Part shown: piece by piece, positions 24,984 through 36,945 of the stretch
Layout: every line of letters starts with the position of its first letter
Numbering within the stretch: the stretch's first letter is position 1
From: Opisthorchis felineus
Lineage: Eukaryota > Platyhelminthes > Trematoda > Opisthorchiida > Opisthorchiidae
Reading direction: 5' to 3'
NCBI GenBank assembly: GCA_004794785.1
Contig: SJOL01006488.1
Location: 935,885 to 999,884, forward strand
Length of the DNA stretch: 64,000 bases
Position numbers and translations under genes: made by a program
The notes under the pieces: model-generated
Databases searched by the model: none
The model's input: the letters and a program-made list of their open reading frames with translations, nothing else
What the model was told of the DNA's origin: nothing

Positions 24984-25182
24984 ACATATGCACTCATTTG
25001 CAAATCAATCTGGTTTTCACGGGAGACTCAGCTGAATCTCTCGTTTATGATATTTTCCAACTGAATGTGCTGCACAAAGGTCGCCTCATGTTTTAGTTGG
25101 CATGATATTCGGGATATAGCAGTACATTTTCATAAAGGAAACTACTCACAAGTTTGCTGAAAAATCTTCGACAGCCCACGAT
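24984..25182 (-). repeat. Hammerhead repeat ending at the cleavage site
   Basis: On the minus strand the copy starts with CGTGGGCTGTCG, two bases or fewer from the predicted hammerhead cut (GGTC/GTGG). It continues through TTTTCAGCAAACTTGTGAGTAG, the ACCAACTGAAAC-type block and CGAGAGATTCAG to the GCAAATGAGTGCAT block. All sequence 5' of the cut is absent and is replaced by unrelated AT-rich DNA. This is the end expected for an insertion made from a ribozyme-processed RNA. Confidence 0.75.
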
Positions 25183-26149
25183 TATTTTACACACCAAATT
25201 AGACATCTGGTCAGTAAAATGGCGAACAACTTGTGTATCGTATCCATCCTAATCATCTCGGTTGGGAGGTTTGACTTTGTTTGAAGTGATTTATATTTTT
25301 CCCAAAAAGCTACCAACAAAACGGAACCACTATGTCATTTTTCTTCCTATTATTGAACCACGCATTCTCACTGTTTATCCTGACAAGAAAATAATTAAAA
25401 AACTCAACTTTACCAACGACAGTTCACAGTGAGAAACCGACAGTGATTTCATCGGAGTGGCTTTTCTTGAGGCAAATATTTACTAGCTAAACAACAAGTG
25501 ACTTTCCTGAGGCTGGTGTCTTTGTGGGTCGTACTGGAAATAGCCTCTGGTTTAGTAGGTTGCATTGGTGAGGACCGTTCGTGTGTGGTGCATGCGCTAG
25601 CACATTTATAAATTTCTGTTCAAACTTCACGAAGTTTCACATGTGTGCTTAATTTAAGATCAACGGGATGGAGACGACAACATGTGTTTAACCTTTAGCT
25701 AATTTGAACCAACAGAGTTGACGAGAATAACTTGTTCAGTAAAAACTGAAATACGGTAGCAAAACAGATGCAGCAACCTTACAATTAAAACATCTTGCCC
25801 TACTCAGACCACCGTCATGGACATCAGCTAGACTGCTGTCTAGGTGAATTGCAAATTAAAACCGAATGTTGACCAAAGGCTGAGCTTTTAATTTCGTCCT
25901 AACATTTGCTCGATTAGCATTCATCATATGACACTATCCGATGCCTGTCGAGTGATTAGATAACCGCCGTTGATATGGTCATTTTTGTTGACAAAATCGT
26001 CGATTCAAAGTTGTGGACGAAAAAAATAATTTTCCCTATTGGTCAGAGAACACTATCCCGTGATATCCGAAATTCACTCTACTAACTCAACAACACCGTC
26101 TCAAATAACTTCCCATCAGAAATTATATAAGTTTACGAGAAACTGGTTG

Positions 26150-26245
26150 ACAACCCAATACCAGTTCCATGCCTATTGAAGTTCTCCAGGTAGGCTTAGC
26201 CTCCGAGTTTGTATTAACCTGATTTCGTACCTGAATATCGAAGCG
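26150..26245 (-). repeat. Strongly decayed hammerhead-repeat fragment
   Basis: On the minus strand AATCAGGTTAAT, AAACTCGGAGGC and GCCTACCTGGAGA follow the pre-ribozyme segment of the family up to a broken CTGATGA box. The remaining ribozyme positions are barely recognisable. This is an old insertion. Confidence 0.5.
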
Positions 26246-26249
26246 CACA

Positions 26250-28230
26250 CACTCAGCTACAAATTAAATTTGTGTTGTAAAAGTCTCGGTACGATCTCAC
26301 TTCAATAGCTTATTTATAATAAATAATCTTCAACCGGATATTTTGAACAAAAGCCTCCCCGTGTCCCAGCTTGAACAGTCTTCAAGACATCAAAGTATTT
26401 TTCTTGACCCAGCTGTCAGAGACTACGCCTAGCCATTCAGATAAGCACTTCAACCTGTGGAAACAATCTGGTTCCAAGTGGTCTTTCTGACTGCCAATGA
26501 GAGCGCCTGCTAATGGCGCCCCGCAGAATCCAGTGGAAGATAAGTGTGTTTTGTCGAAACGAGAGCACATTAGTATATCCATTACAAAAGAATCAACAGG
26601 AATGTTGGGTCACAAAGAGATGTGGGCTTCACAAGATCTTGGAAGGCACTTTCTTTGGGGAATAAAACGCACTTTGCTATTTGATGAAAATATAATTTTT
26701 CCGTAGTATTAACAACTGGCATGGCCCACTGGTTTACTTTTAATGAGGACGACCATCCGCATTGTAACCACAGATGAGATATGCGTCCAAAGTGGGAGGC
26801 AGCTTGAAATTGACGGTGGATTTAACAAGAAGTAGCATGGTGAAACGACAAAACTTTCTGGCTTAATCATCTAAGTATGTTCTCAATCTACGCGGGTAAA
26901 CCAATTTGAAAAATACCCCGTTGCTCCGAAAGTCCCATCACTCCTGTAGTGTTTTGTAACGGATAGGCATTTTTAGTTTAGAAGACAGACGACAACACTA
27001 AAGAGCTGTTACCATGGGAGTGGCGCACGTGCCTTCAGTAGCAGAATCAAGCAACGGCACGCATAACTCACAAAATGTGGTCCAGATTAGCAAGTGTGGA
27101 ATTTTTGGTGCCGAGAACGAGTCCAATATGACATCATTTCCAAGATATATATTATAAACTTATCGAAATTTGAGGTTTAAAAGGCTAAGATAAGGTATGA
27201 GACAGGACTGAATTCCAGAATGCTCTAACCGAAACCGCCTTGTATTCAATAAATTGCATGAGTGTGTAGGCATACGCCCGCGCCTAAGCATCTTAAAATC
27301 AGAAGGCCTTACTGCTTCAATCAACACCGAGTCGACTAGCTAGATGTGCCCGTCTGAAGAAGTGTCACTATTATATTGCCAGTACAACAGTTTCTCAGAT
27401 GCTAGCTGTGGTGACTCCGTGTGTCAGGGTAGTTATGGAATCTTGAAGAATATTTAGCTGAATTCTTCTCAACCGTTTCTACCGCATTTTTAGAAAATAT
27501 AACTTAAGTTTTGGGTTATGTGCCCCGCTATAACGGCAAATTGTATGATGCTTATGAGATCATTTAGTGAGGAGGGTGTAGTGATGACGGTTGCCAAACG
27601 GTTCCTCACTGAGAGGTGACGTACGGCCATTTAAAGGCTGTTTCATAAGCATTGGTCCTGATTCGCCACAACTCACTACCATTCGAAGCACTTTACGCAC
27701 TCCAATCCGGCACTGTGCTGAGGCGCATCTTAGGGTCGATCTGAGTTCGCTTACAATATGTAGGCGCGAGACTTCAAATCTCCTAGGGGGTCACAGGTTT
27801 CCAAACGAAACATAACTAATGAAATTAGCTGCAACCTTTTGCCTAGTTACTTTGAAGCAAGCGACCACAATTTCCATCCGGAATCAAAACACGAATACTT
27901 TTGGAGAATGAAAAACCAGAATATTACACGTATGATGAGATCTAGCCAATTCTTCAAAACACAGTTCTCATTATTTTCTGCCGCAAGTACAACCGAAATG
28001 AGGGTAATTTGATGACTGTTATTTCCAAAGACCTGAACAGATCTAAGACCTAAGTTCCACAACGACATTAAGCAAGGGGTTATTTCAGAGATAAAGTGCT
28101 TTATAGGATTGGTCACAGAAAACCAAATCGCACAGAGTGTAGGCACACAAGCCGGTTGCAAGCAAACGCGCACAACGTCAACATCCTAACATTTACGAGT
28201 AGTCCAAAATAAGTCCATATCATTTTCCGA
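26250..28230. other. No gene recognised
   Basis: Short frames only; nothing with a family signature, and no repeat copies. A TATAAAAG box (28,231-28,238) lies just beyond, about 130 bases before the exchanger-like fragment. A link between them is not shown. Confidence 0.4.
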
Positions 28231-28361
28231 TATAAAAGTATCGGGCGTTCTTCGTGCTACCACAGCATGGCAACAGCGCATTCTTGTTTCCGCAATGCCG
28301 CTGACGAATGCAGTAGCTATAGACTGATGTTATTATTTCCAATTAGACCGTGTGTTTTCAG

Positions 28362-28525
28362 GGAATCTCCCGATACTATTTGAATCCAGTGTGTGCGTCG
28401 TCATGCTAAGGCCGGTAAGACACTCACAAGGTGTTTCCGTCCTGTCAGGTTCATCCAAATTTCCCCGACACCAACAGCTTGCATTCGGCGGTATGCGCGG
28501 CCCTGTGGCGTACCGATTGTTTTAG
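28362..28525 (+). pseudogene. Sodium/proton exchanger-like exon fragment (SLC9 family)
   Basis: The frame follows a strong acceptor (TGTGTTTTCAG at 28,351-28,361) and runs 53 codons to a stop. Its C-terminal part reads QQLAFGGMRGPVAY, matching the conserved GG(L/M)RG(A/P)VA(F/Y) segment of NHE-type exchangers. The preceding residues (GVSVLS, then KFPR) also fit the region before it. In functional exchangers the helix continues after this motif, whereas here a TAG follows RLF and no good donor is visible. It is therefore either a mutated exon or a relic. No other exchanger exon was recognised nearby. A competing reading, with a 34-nt GT-AG intron at 28,415-28,448 and two further mini-introns, gives open exons but no known protein. 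Confidence 0.4.
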
Positions 28526-29008
28526 GACGTCACTTTTAAATGTAACAGACCGCATAGACGGTAGCTCATCGCTCAGAAGTTGATAGTGAAGGCGATAAAA
28601 TACTTATTCTAGTCACTTCCGTATGTTCAGTGATGTTCACTTAGCAATGTAGTTGGTACGTCCAAAGTGGGTGCCGTACGACGGGACTGGTCACCCTGTT
28701 CACCACATGTGCTTCACTGCTTGCACTGTTTCTGCTTGTCTCTACGTAGATCGATTTGCACTAATTTTGTAAGCTGACGAATGAATCAGCTTTAGTGTAA
28801 CATTTGATGACCCAGAAATCCATCTTGAATTTACCTTCAAAATCACGTACATCTGCACACGCACCGGACATATTTTGTCAGAATCGTTTACAAGCAGGGA
28901 CACTCTTCAGGGTTGGACTAATAGGCAGTGTTACTGTGAAACAATTTACTTTATCACATGGGACATTAAAATAACTATGACCCTTTGATAAGCAGGATTT
29001 AAAAGCGT

Positions 29009-29191
29009 ATGCTTAAGTTTTATTTTGCATTAACTGTGGTCATGAGTTTCGCTGTGAGTACGTCATATTCAGAAGGCAAACACTTGATAACGTATAGTTT
29101 GACTGCTGTTCGCGAGCATCGAAATTGGGGGTACGATTCAAAAACATGCAGAAACCGCTCGGTTCTTTCGATTACTGACAATGCCAATTGA
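29009..29191 (+). CDS. Putative small secreted protein or signal-peptide exon
   Basis: A true ATG opens a 60-codon frame starting MLKFYFALTVVMSFAVST, a good signal peptide (Lys at 3, hydrophobic core at residues 4-16, small residues before SEGK). A GTGAGT donor at 29,054-29,059 follows codon 15 in phase 0, so the first exon could equally end at 29,053 with the rest spliced in from further on. If unspliced, the mature part would be about 38 residues with one Cys and one N-glycosylation site (NRS). No family is recognised. Confidence 0.35.
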   Translation: MLKFYFALTVVMSFAVSTSYSEGKHLITYSLTAVREHRNWGYDSKTCRNRSVLSITDNAN

Positions 29192-29194
29192 GTT

Positions 29195-32000
29195 CGCCGG
29201 GAGACTTAGTTTAGTGAACCAGAGTAGTACCACAACATTCATAGGCCTTTTCTTGTTGCAGAACATGGAGCAGCCAATGGTATAGGCTGTCTTCACGGCT
29301 CTTTGGCGAGTGGCCTGAGAACGATTATGGGGCTTTAGAAAGTCATTCTGAACAACTGTATCGGCCCACGTTTTTATTGTTATCGATCTAATGAGCGATG
29401 CTTGCAGTAATCATGTGGCTGGCCAATCAGTCTTGCGATTAGCGCCTAGTTATGCGGCCCACATAGGTTGTTGAACATTGAAAAATAAATGAATAGGTAG
29501 CCATCCACAAACTGCTAACTGTTACTCATCTCGAATATCCGTTTTGGCAGCCATGTCGCTTCTAAAATTCAGAAAAGTATGGACTTAACTTTTCCTGACT
29601 GATGAAAATGTAAAAGTTGATGACGGTACGTAACGCAGTCACACGCAAAATAGATGACAGATGTGTACTATGGATGTTATCCTTTAAAATGTTTAAGTAA
29701 CTACACATTCGTGGGTGGCGATAAGACTTTAAGTTTGCATGTTTTCATACTATTTGTAAAATTTTAGGTTTTTCTATTAGCTAGAAATTTTTGTGCCCTG
29801 TGAGAAAATGTTGCGTCCGAGTTCAAGGTGGTCTTTGTTTGCTGTGACAAAAATTGCAATAACCTCCGCCTTCCTCTTTGTAGCAGCTCCCTGAGCCTTA
29901 CACAGTTACACAATTCATTTTTATTTTCGTTCCAAAGTAGGCAAAGCGATAAAACTCAGTTATTTATCATCCTTTAAATGAGCAATTTAATGAAGTTCTT
30001 TTTAGTTTGGTCTTCAGTTAAACCAATGACGGCACACTGCATCATGTTGAGCTTCCTTACATATGGTCGCTCTTTGCACAGTGTGTTGATAGGTATGTTG
30101 TGACGCAGTCTTTGGCACGGTTGGCAGTTTTACTTAGTTTCACTTCGGTATATTTGGGGTAGCACACCGAGCCAACCCAATCTTTCACTTAGCCTAGATT
30201 AGGCGATGCGCAGACACTACAGTGGAGGTCAGACCAGCAGGTGATCATACATATCTTTTTCATTTTGCCCCTACTCTTGTATGAGTAACAGAAGAACAGC
30301 CGCCGATGCATAAACTTTCTGATTACAATATGAGTCCATTAGGTTTTAATGTCGGGTGATTTCACCATGGATGGGAATTTGTTCTCATCCATGAATTCAC
30401 CCCGTCCCAAACATCCTTAACCTTTTACCGTCTATTTATTATTTTTATTATTTTATTATCTTTGGTAACGGCAAACGTTATCAACCCACCTGGTCAGAGC
30501 AATATTACTCATTGCACGTGCAACCAAACTGGATCAGCAGTCTTAAATAAGAATCATCCTGACGTGAATACCAAATATCCCCAAAAAGATTTATGCTCAG
30601 CATCGACGCGTTCTCGCATCACTATATCTAAAACCATACTTTAAGTTTGGTATGTAACTCGATATAAACGCTTTGGTAGCCTTTATAAATGTCGCGACGA
30701 GAAAATATCAAGTTCTTATTAAGCATACCTCCCGATCATAGGCCAGTCGGGGGCACCAACTGCACGAAGCTTTGCATAATAGCAAACGTGAAACGGCCGC
30801 CTTAAGATAGTAATATACTCTTTTGAGGATCTTGCTGTTAAGCGGCTTCAAGGATATGGGATGATCCTACGCAAAACTATGGACGTTCACAAATTCTCTC
30901 ACAAGCAGTAATCTCCTAACGAGGCCAGTCTTCTTTGTGACACTGCTCGTCACCGTGTTCTAGTTAATTGTAAAAAATCAAATAGTTTACACCGACATCA
31001 AAGTTTTTAGCTAGCGGTCAAATAGCTATTTATCCTGATACCCTTCACTAAAGTCACAGCGGCGTTACATCGTAAATAGCTGTGTTTCGGGCAATAAATC
31101 TCAAAGAGTTGTTGCATTCTGGCTTTAGGCCGTGCAGAAAGCCACATCACATGCTTATGTAAAGCGTGGGGTTCTGAAAATTTCAAAGTTTGTTTAAGTG
31201 GAGGGGTGACAAGGGAAAAAATGGGTACTGAAATGCTCTCACTCATCTTTGAAAATTTTAATGGAACAGCTTCCTCTCTGTACGGACATGTTACCTAATG
31301 CCAACATGCTTCAAACATGAAGAGCATTACCGCCAATTCAAGGTTCTGGAGATCTGGCTTATGAAAATGGGGATACTGACAGTGATTGAACAATTTTATG
31401 TTGAGGATTGTAACCATTTTCGAGAGTAAACCGGGAACATTGAGTAACAAAACGCAAAGAAATACCTCCTATCCAACTGTTCCCAGCATCAATTAATAAA
31501 CCGATGAGGTATGCTATTCATTAGATAAAGTAAAAAATTCATAAACAGCTCCATTTATTGGTGACAGGATATTGGACAGGAACCAACAGCGGTGGAAACA
31601 TCGAATGACCAAACTGTTGTTCGACCACTTGGTCAGATAGTTGGTGAGATAGTTGGTTAAATCAACCCAAGATCAAGCACCTGAACATGTCAAAGTTCTG
31701 CGATCAAATCACATCTCAAATTCGAATCCTCGAGTCATGTTCCTGCGACCTCCATAAGTTTCTCCACCAAGAAGCACCTCTCAATAAGTCTTTGTGAAAA
31801 TCGTCTGGGTGGACTACACAGTGGCTACAGTAGAGTACTTCGCATTTCAGTCACTGCAGACTTCATTGATTTCATTCACAATCCGCGCGAAATGTGCATC
31901 ACGTTGCCTACCGTGATCCTTCCAACTGATCTCACGCTTCCATCTAATGAACTCAACTCATAACTTTGCCATTGTATGACAGCAACTAAGTGAAATTATA
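29195..32000. other. No gene recognised; one short foldback
   Basis: This contains a short AT-rich simple stretch (TTATTATTTTTATTATTTTATTATC, about 30,436-30,460) and an imperfect hairpin at 30,354-30,401 (CATGGATG ... CATCCATG). No domain or RNA gene seen. Confidence 0.4.
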
Positions 32001-32076
32001 ACTGTGTCCAGCTCGATCTTCCTAAACAACACTACGAATGGTCCCGAATACAAAGAAACCCTGGTCATCACTGCTG

Positions 32077-32593
32077 TTAAACAGACCCACCGGACTGGAA
32101 TCCATGCGCTGCGATTCTGTAGAAACATGCGGTCATACGAAAGAATGGTCCTTTTGTGTTATCAGGGGTGTTGCATGAATGGCAGGCAAAAAACATACAT
32201 GTGTCAGAACTTAATATTGCATTGGCTAGTTTCAAAATGAATAACAGTGCTACAACCAAGTGGATTTTGATAAACAAGTGATTGCTGAGGACTGTCGAAG
32301 TATCAGAGGCATAGGAAACTTCAGGTTCTGTGCGACAAACATTTGGCTGGATTACTAAAGATACATCAGATTCAGATCCTAGCCGTCCAGAGTTTCTGTG
32401 TGCCTTTCCTCCAGATGTGCTGATGTTAAAAGGAGCGGGAAATACGACCATTACGCAGTCCAACGCCAGTGAATTCATTTTGTTTGTCAGTGCATTTGGA
32501 GGCCTCCTGACTGTCACAGTGCAGTTAGGCGCACGAGAAGGAGCGTGGATGACTGAGAACACTTCGGAATATCCAAAGAGCCGTAATACGTAA
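32077..32593. other. Region open on both strands, unassigned
   Basis: The minus strand is open for 161 codons (32,077-32,562), and the plus strand for 87 codons from a GTG near 32,330, ending at 32,593. The plus-strand frame contains FPPDVLMLKGAGNTTIT and FGGLLTVTVQLGAREGAW. Neither product is recognised. Long simultaneous openness with few stops often marks a relic of real coding sequence on one strand. The plus frame has no convincing acceptor, so it is not called as a gene. Confidence 0.25.
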
Positions 32594-32854
32594 CGACTTT
32601 TTGTTTGACATGGCAGGATAGCGACACGGCTTACTTAGGAGCTGACGCAAATCACTACACGAACGCTCAACCCAATTCCATGTGCACATACGTAGTTGAC
32701 GGCTTCGGTGCATTTTCTAACAAATTTTTAATTTGGAGAACATGGCACTCAAGTAGCATGGAACAAATATCCCGAATTGTTATTTAAAAACCTACGCCTA
32801 GCAAACCTGTGAAAATGCAGACTTGTGTGACGATTTACTGCGCCCATCATTACC

Positions 32855-32873
32855 TCCTTGATTTTAAATCAAG
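32855..32873. repeat. Perfect 19-base palindrome
   Basis: CCTTGATTTTAAATCAAGG, with nine paired bases on each side of a central T. It stands alone with no T-run after it. Its role is unknown and it may be chance. Confidence 0.5.
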
Positions 32874-33206
32874 GCGTAAAAAGTCAAATTCTGGATAAGA
32901 GCACTGACTGGAACATAGAACCAGAAACAACTCTTTACCCGTAGTTCATCTCCTGTTCGGTCCACTGTAATGAGGAGAGATTACCCCATGGAGTTGTGGC
33001 TTGGTTTAATAGTACGACCTGTCAACCTTCAAAATGACTAGTTCCATTCGAACTTTCTCCTCCCATCCTGTCAAGCAGTAAATTTACTGCGGCCTTCTGA
33101 AAAACTTTTAAAACTGACACATTCCACTTGGGAACAGCTTGCATTCCGTCGTGTTTCCAGGAACATCAACACCCGCCTACAGCACATTCGCAAGTTAATG
33201 GAGTTC

Positions 33207-33262
33207 TTACGGAGTCCAGCGCTTTCCTCTTTGATATGGACTCAAAAAACTAATTGTCTCAG
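33207..33262 (+). repeat. SINE-like repeat B, copy 2 (fragment)
   Basis: GAGTCCAGCGCTTTCCTCTT, a TATGGACTC block and ACTAATTGTCTCAG parallel the start of the copy at 4,873. The GGTTCGAA half has been lost. Confidence 0.45.
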
Positions 33263-33264
33263 TT

Positions 33265-35165
33265 TATCGTTCACTGCTCCAAAGACCGACATATGTCGAT
33301 AAATTACCGTCCTAATAAAGAAGGTTTACCAGAAATAAGGTTCCGTAGTTTGGATAAAAATTTTGCTTCCTTCTTGGAAAGTTACTATCAGAACTTCCAT
33401 GTAATTTCTGAAATATCACACCCAGCTGTCCACTACATCATTATCTGCGTAATCTTTGTCTTCTAACATAACTCCTGCACCCGAACACCAAAGCCTGAAA
33501 ATGATTCCTTTTATTCATCTTAAGGCAAATTAAAGCTTGAATTGTTTACTGCCATCAAAACTAATGTATATGAAAGCTTACCTAGTGCACACCGATATTT
33601 CTCAGTCCTCAAAGAACACGGGATTTTCAAGTTTCTCGTAGTAATACATCCAGAAAGACCTGGTCTTTACTAAATTTTCCTTTTCCGGTTTATGATATTG
33701 TACCCTAAGGCCACGCTATCTTGATTGACTGTCAAAATTTTACGAATGACTTTGAGCTTCCGTAGTTAACCTGATTAGAACACACTGATCAAACTGCACA
33801 TATGGCTTGGATGCTTTCAGTGAGCACCATTTACCAAAAGGCTATTTAAAAGTCGATTTTGCGCTTTTCAGTCCAGACCATTAGATGATTGCTGAGTTAC
33901 CCGATGCACAGCAGGTTCACCGCAGCTAATTTGTCAAGGGTTGACAGTTTGCCGTGAATCCAATTAGAACGGCGTATAGAAATTCTAGTGTAATCACTGC
34001 CTTCTGAATCAGAATTTCAGAAGTTAGAGTCCAAAAGGTGCTTATGACATACCATTACTGTTCCTCAAGTATCTCGGTGACATGACTAAGGTGACTCGGC
34101 TGGTTCCTCAAAATGTTCCTTCTGAATTCTGAGACCCGTGAACTGCAGGCGAAATCAAAACCTTCTCGAAATGTGGACTGCGAAACCTATCACACTCTGA
34201 CTGTCAGCAGAACACTGTAAAATTCTCGTGGAGCAACTTTGAGCACCTTATTAGGACGGAACCCCCAAGTCCAACCATGAAAAATTTATATATTAGTCGT
34301 AAAACCAGCATATGCTTGGTACGCGTTGCCTTTACTGTTACTTGAGTTTGTTCCAAGCGATGTTTGCTGTTCTTTTGTGCCCCGTCTCAAACCTGTTTGA
34401 ATGAATCATCGTAATCACGCATCATGTGCTTAAGAAAAGTGTTCTTCTGACTTATCCGGTATGAAAACAAGTGAATGGACTAGCACTAGAACTGGCAACG
34501 GGAGGAAAAAGCAGTTTTCATTTTCTAATGCAGTGTGCACATGGGTTACACAGACCATTTCATGTTTTCTAAAGGGTGGTTTCAGTTACGTAGGAAATGG
34601 AGTTTGTTATAGGACCTCTGAGTCTAAAAGTTGTATACAGAGTTAAACTCTTGATATTTAAAACTGTCGAAATAGCCTTTCATCTAGCCATTCGTAGGAT
34701 ATTTCTTGCATTGCATCTACTGCCAGTGAATTATGTAAGTCAGTTCTTGAGTTACAAAGTCCACTTTAATGGAAAACTATTGATTATCATGAGGTTTAGT
34801 CAATGAAAACTATGTGTAGTACTTTACTCTAGTTAGGATTTTAGTGACACTGCCAGAACAGGTGATGTATTTGTGGCTAATGCATTCATTACACGAACGA
34901 AGCGTCCGGCGAGAGTGAATTGCTTTCATGGACAGTGATCACTTAGAACCCATGTCTGTGTGTGCAGAGCAGAGAAAGATTAATGATTGCTTTCACATTT
35001 GCATGTCGGTTTGCAGCGATAAACCATTAGCTCTATCTAAACACACTGGATATTGTCCAAAGTGAACAGTCTCATCGTGAAGCTTTAACTGGAGGCAACT
35101 GTAAAGATTTCAGCATAGTTGTATACATAGAGCGAAGCGAAAAAATAGCCGGTTTACGGTAAACC
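33265..35165. other. No gene recognised
   Basis: Short frames only (the longest are 70 codons at 33,254 and 69 codons at 34,597), with no motif. No repeat-family copies noted. Confidence 0.4.
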
Positions 35166-35169
35166 AACG

Positions 35170-35345
35170 CCTGTAGCATTTCTACTCTTATTCACCAGCT
35201 AATAGATTTGATCCATCGCTGTCTATATTTGGAAGTTTTAATTTTTACTCATCCGGATTGAAGGATGGAGACTGAATTCCATGCTGATGTTGGAATCAAT
35301 GCCAGCAAGTGCCATCTGGTATCCAATCCATTGTATGTGTTACGT
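35170..35345 (+). pseudogene. Gypsy-like reverse transcriptase fragment
   Basis: In one frame the sequence reads HQLIDLIHRC then LYLEVLIFTHPD, where Gypsy/Ty3 elements carry the YLDD(V/I)LIF catalytic box. After one stop it continues with DVGINASKCHLVSNPLYVL, matching the conserved (V)GL.(L/V)N.SKC.F segment just downstream of that box. Both catalytic aspartates of YLDD are lost (YLEV) and no LTR, protease, RNase H or integrase is seen. This is a short dead piece. Confidence 0.5.
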
Positions 35346-35349
35346 TATT

Positions 35350-36830
35350 GGGAGGATTCACTTATAAGATGCATCACCTTCTGGGTGAAAATATCACACT
35401 CCATATGGAGGGGTCATGCCACAGAAAAGCACCTCTTGAGTAAGACCACTGCTAACCGGTCCTCTGGGGCCTCCACCAAATTTTGAGACGCCAGAGGGAC
35501 CGCCTACTTTGCGGAGCGCGATCAGTCTTTGAAGCAAATTTCAGTAAAGATGTTCTCTTACGATGAACCGAAGATTTATGAAATCCGCTTATCTGATGTG
35601 CAACCAGGGAGGAAAATTTATTTCACGTTGCGAACTAAGTAAACTTTTTCAGTACTTTCGTGGATTTATTCTGTCCTAAATGAAGTTATGTGCGCAATGT
35701 GGTAGTTCATTTTGGAAGTAATCAGCCATCAGCTTTACTGTTTCGTGTTGCACCACCTACGGGAAGCGTGCTTTCTTTTACAAATAATAGTGACCGATCC
35801 ACTAGACGCACTCGAGCAAAGGAGTGCTGCACGAAAAACTGGAAACGGAAATTGATTGGCAGCATGACGCTACTGTTCTTTTGTTTATACTGAGCACCGC
35901 TTGAGAGATCCAAGCACCTAAAAACCTGCACATCATTAAATGCTCATTGGAACTCAATTGTTTTTGGTGTTATGGAGTACACAACTGTTCATAATAGAAC
36001 AGCTCCTCGTGTATACGTAGACGAATATATATGATGGTCGCGAAGACACAAAACAATGCTGGTTTGACAGTATACTATTAAAACTTGATCAATTTGTGCT
36101 ACGAAATTCCAATCCGTAATAATTGGATACTTATCAGCAGATAGCAAGGGAAAAGACATGAAATTCTGTGAAGCGGCATGACGTTGAATGTGAACTTTAG
36201 TTTAGTCAGCTGAGCCGTGACCAGTCAGACTTGCATCTAACTATTCTCTGAGCTTTACGGGGGATCTAATGATTACAAAGGAGGGAGTTCTTGAGTTAGT
36301 CATATTTCAAAGTGAAAATCTAAGGGATAGCCGAGACTCTTAAACATCGATCGGACTGCTGTCCTGGGGCAGTCATATCACCTATATAAGAGATCACAAT
36401 GAAGAATCAAGGTCTCGTGTGCTACGGCTTCTCAGAATTTTACGGTATCTTCCTAATGTAATGCAAAGACCAAATTTGCGGCGAATTACAGACTTTCCAA
36501 AGATCTTAGATTCGTCGAATCACCATGAGCAAACAAGTGACCCTTTATGACTTCCGGACAAAATACCATAAACTCTTCAAACTTTTCAAAGACACGTCCT
36601 GTCAGAACCATAAATGATTCAAAAAATGTAAACAATCAGAAAAAAACGATACTTTCATAGACAACTCCCAAGTTTCTTTCCTTTCACATCGGGAGAACTC
36701 GCATGTAACTGAGAACATTTTGGCCTCCCCCTTTGGTGGCCCATCTAAAGGGTATTTTTCGTAGCAAAAAATGATTAAACGTACCATTTCTTTCTACAGC
36801 ACATTTTTCGAAAAACTGAAATAATGGAGA
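35350..36830. other. No gene recognised
   Basis: Nothing beyond short frames. Sequence right after the Gypsy-like fragment may still belong to the same element, but no further motif is readable. Confidence 0.4.
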
Positions 36831-36835
36831 AATTA

Positions 36836-36945
36836 GAGTCCAGTTCTCCCTCCCTTAGCTGTGGACTCAGCAAAATAATTACGCCAGGTCAGCAGGGGGA
36901 CTGTTCAAATGAGCGTGGTGTAAATCCTGATTCTACAAATCACGC
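36836..36945 (+). repeat. SINE-like repeat B, copy 3
   Basis: GAGTCCAGTTCTCCCTCCCTT, GTGGACTCAGC, ACGCCAGGTCAGCAGG, then CTGTTCAAATGAGCG (decayed GGTTCGAA box) and GTGTAAATCCTG appear in the same order as in the copy at 4,873-4,985. Confidence 0.45.
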
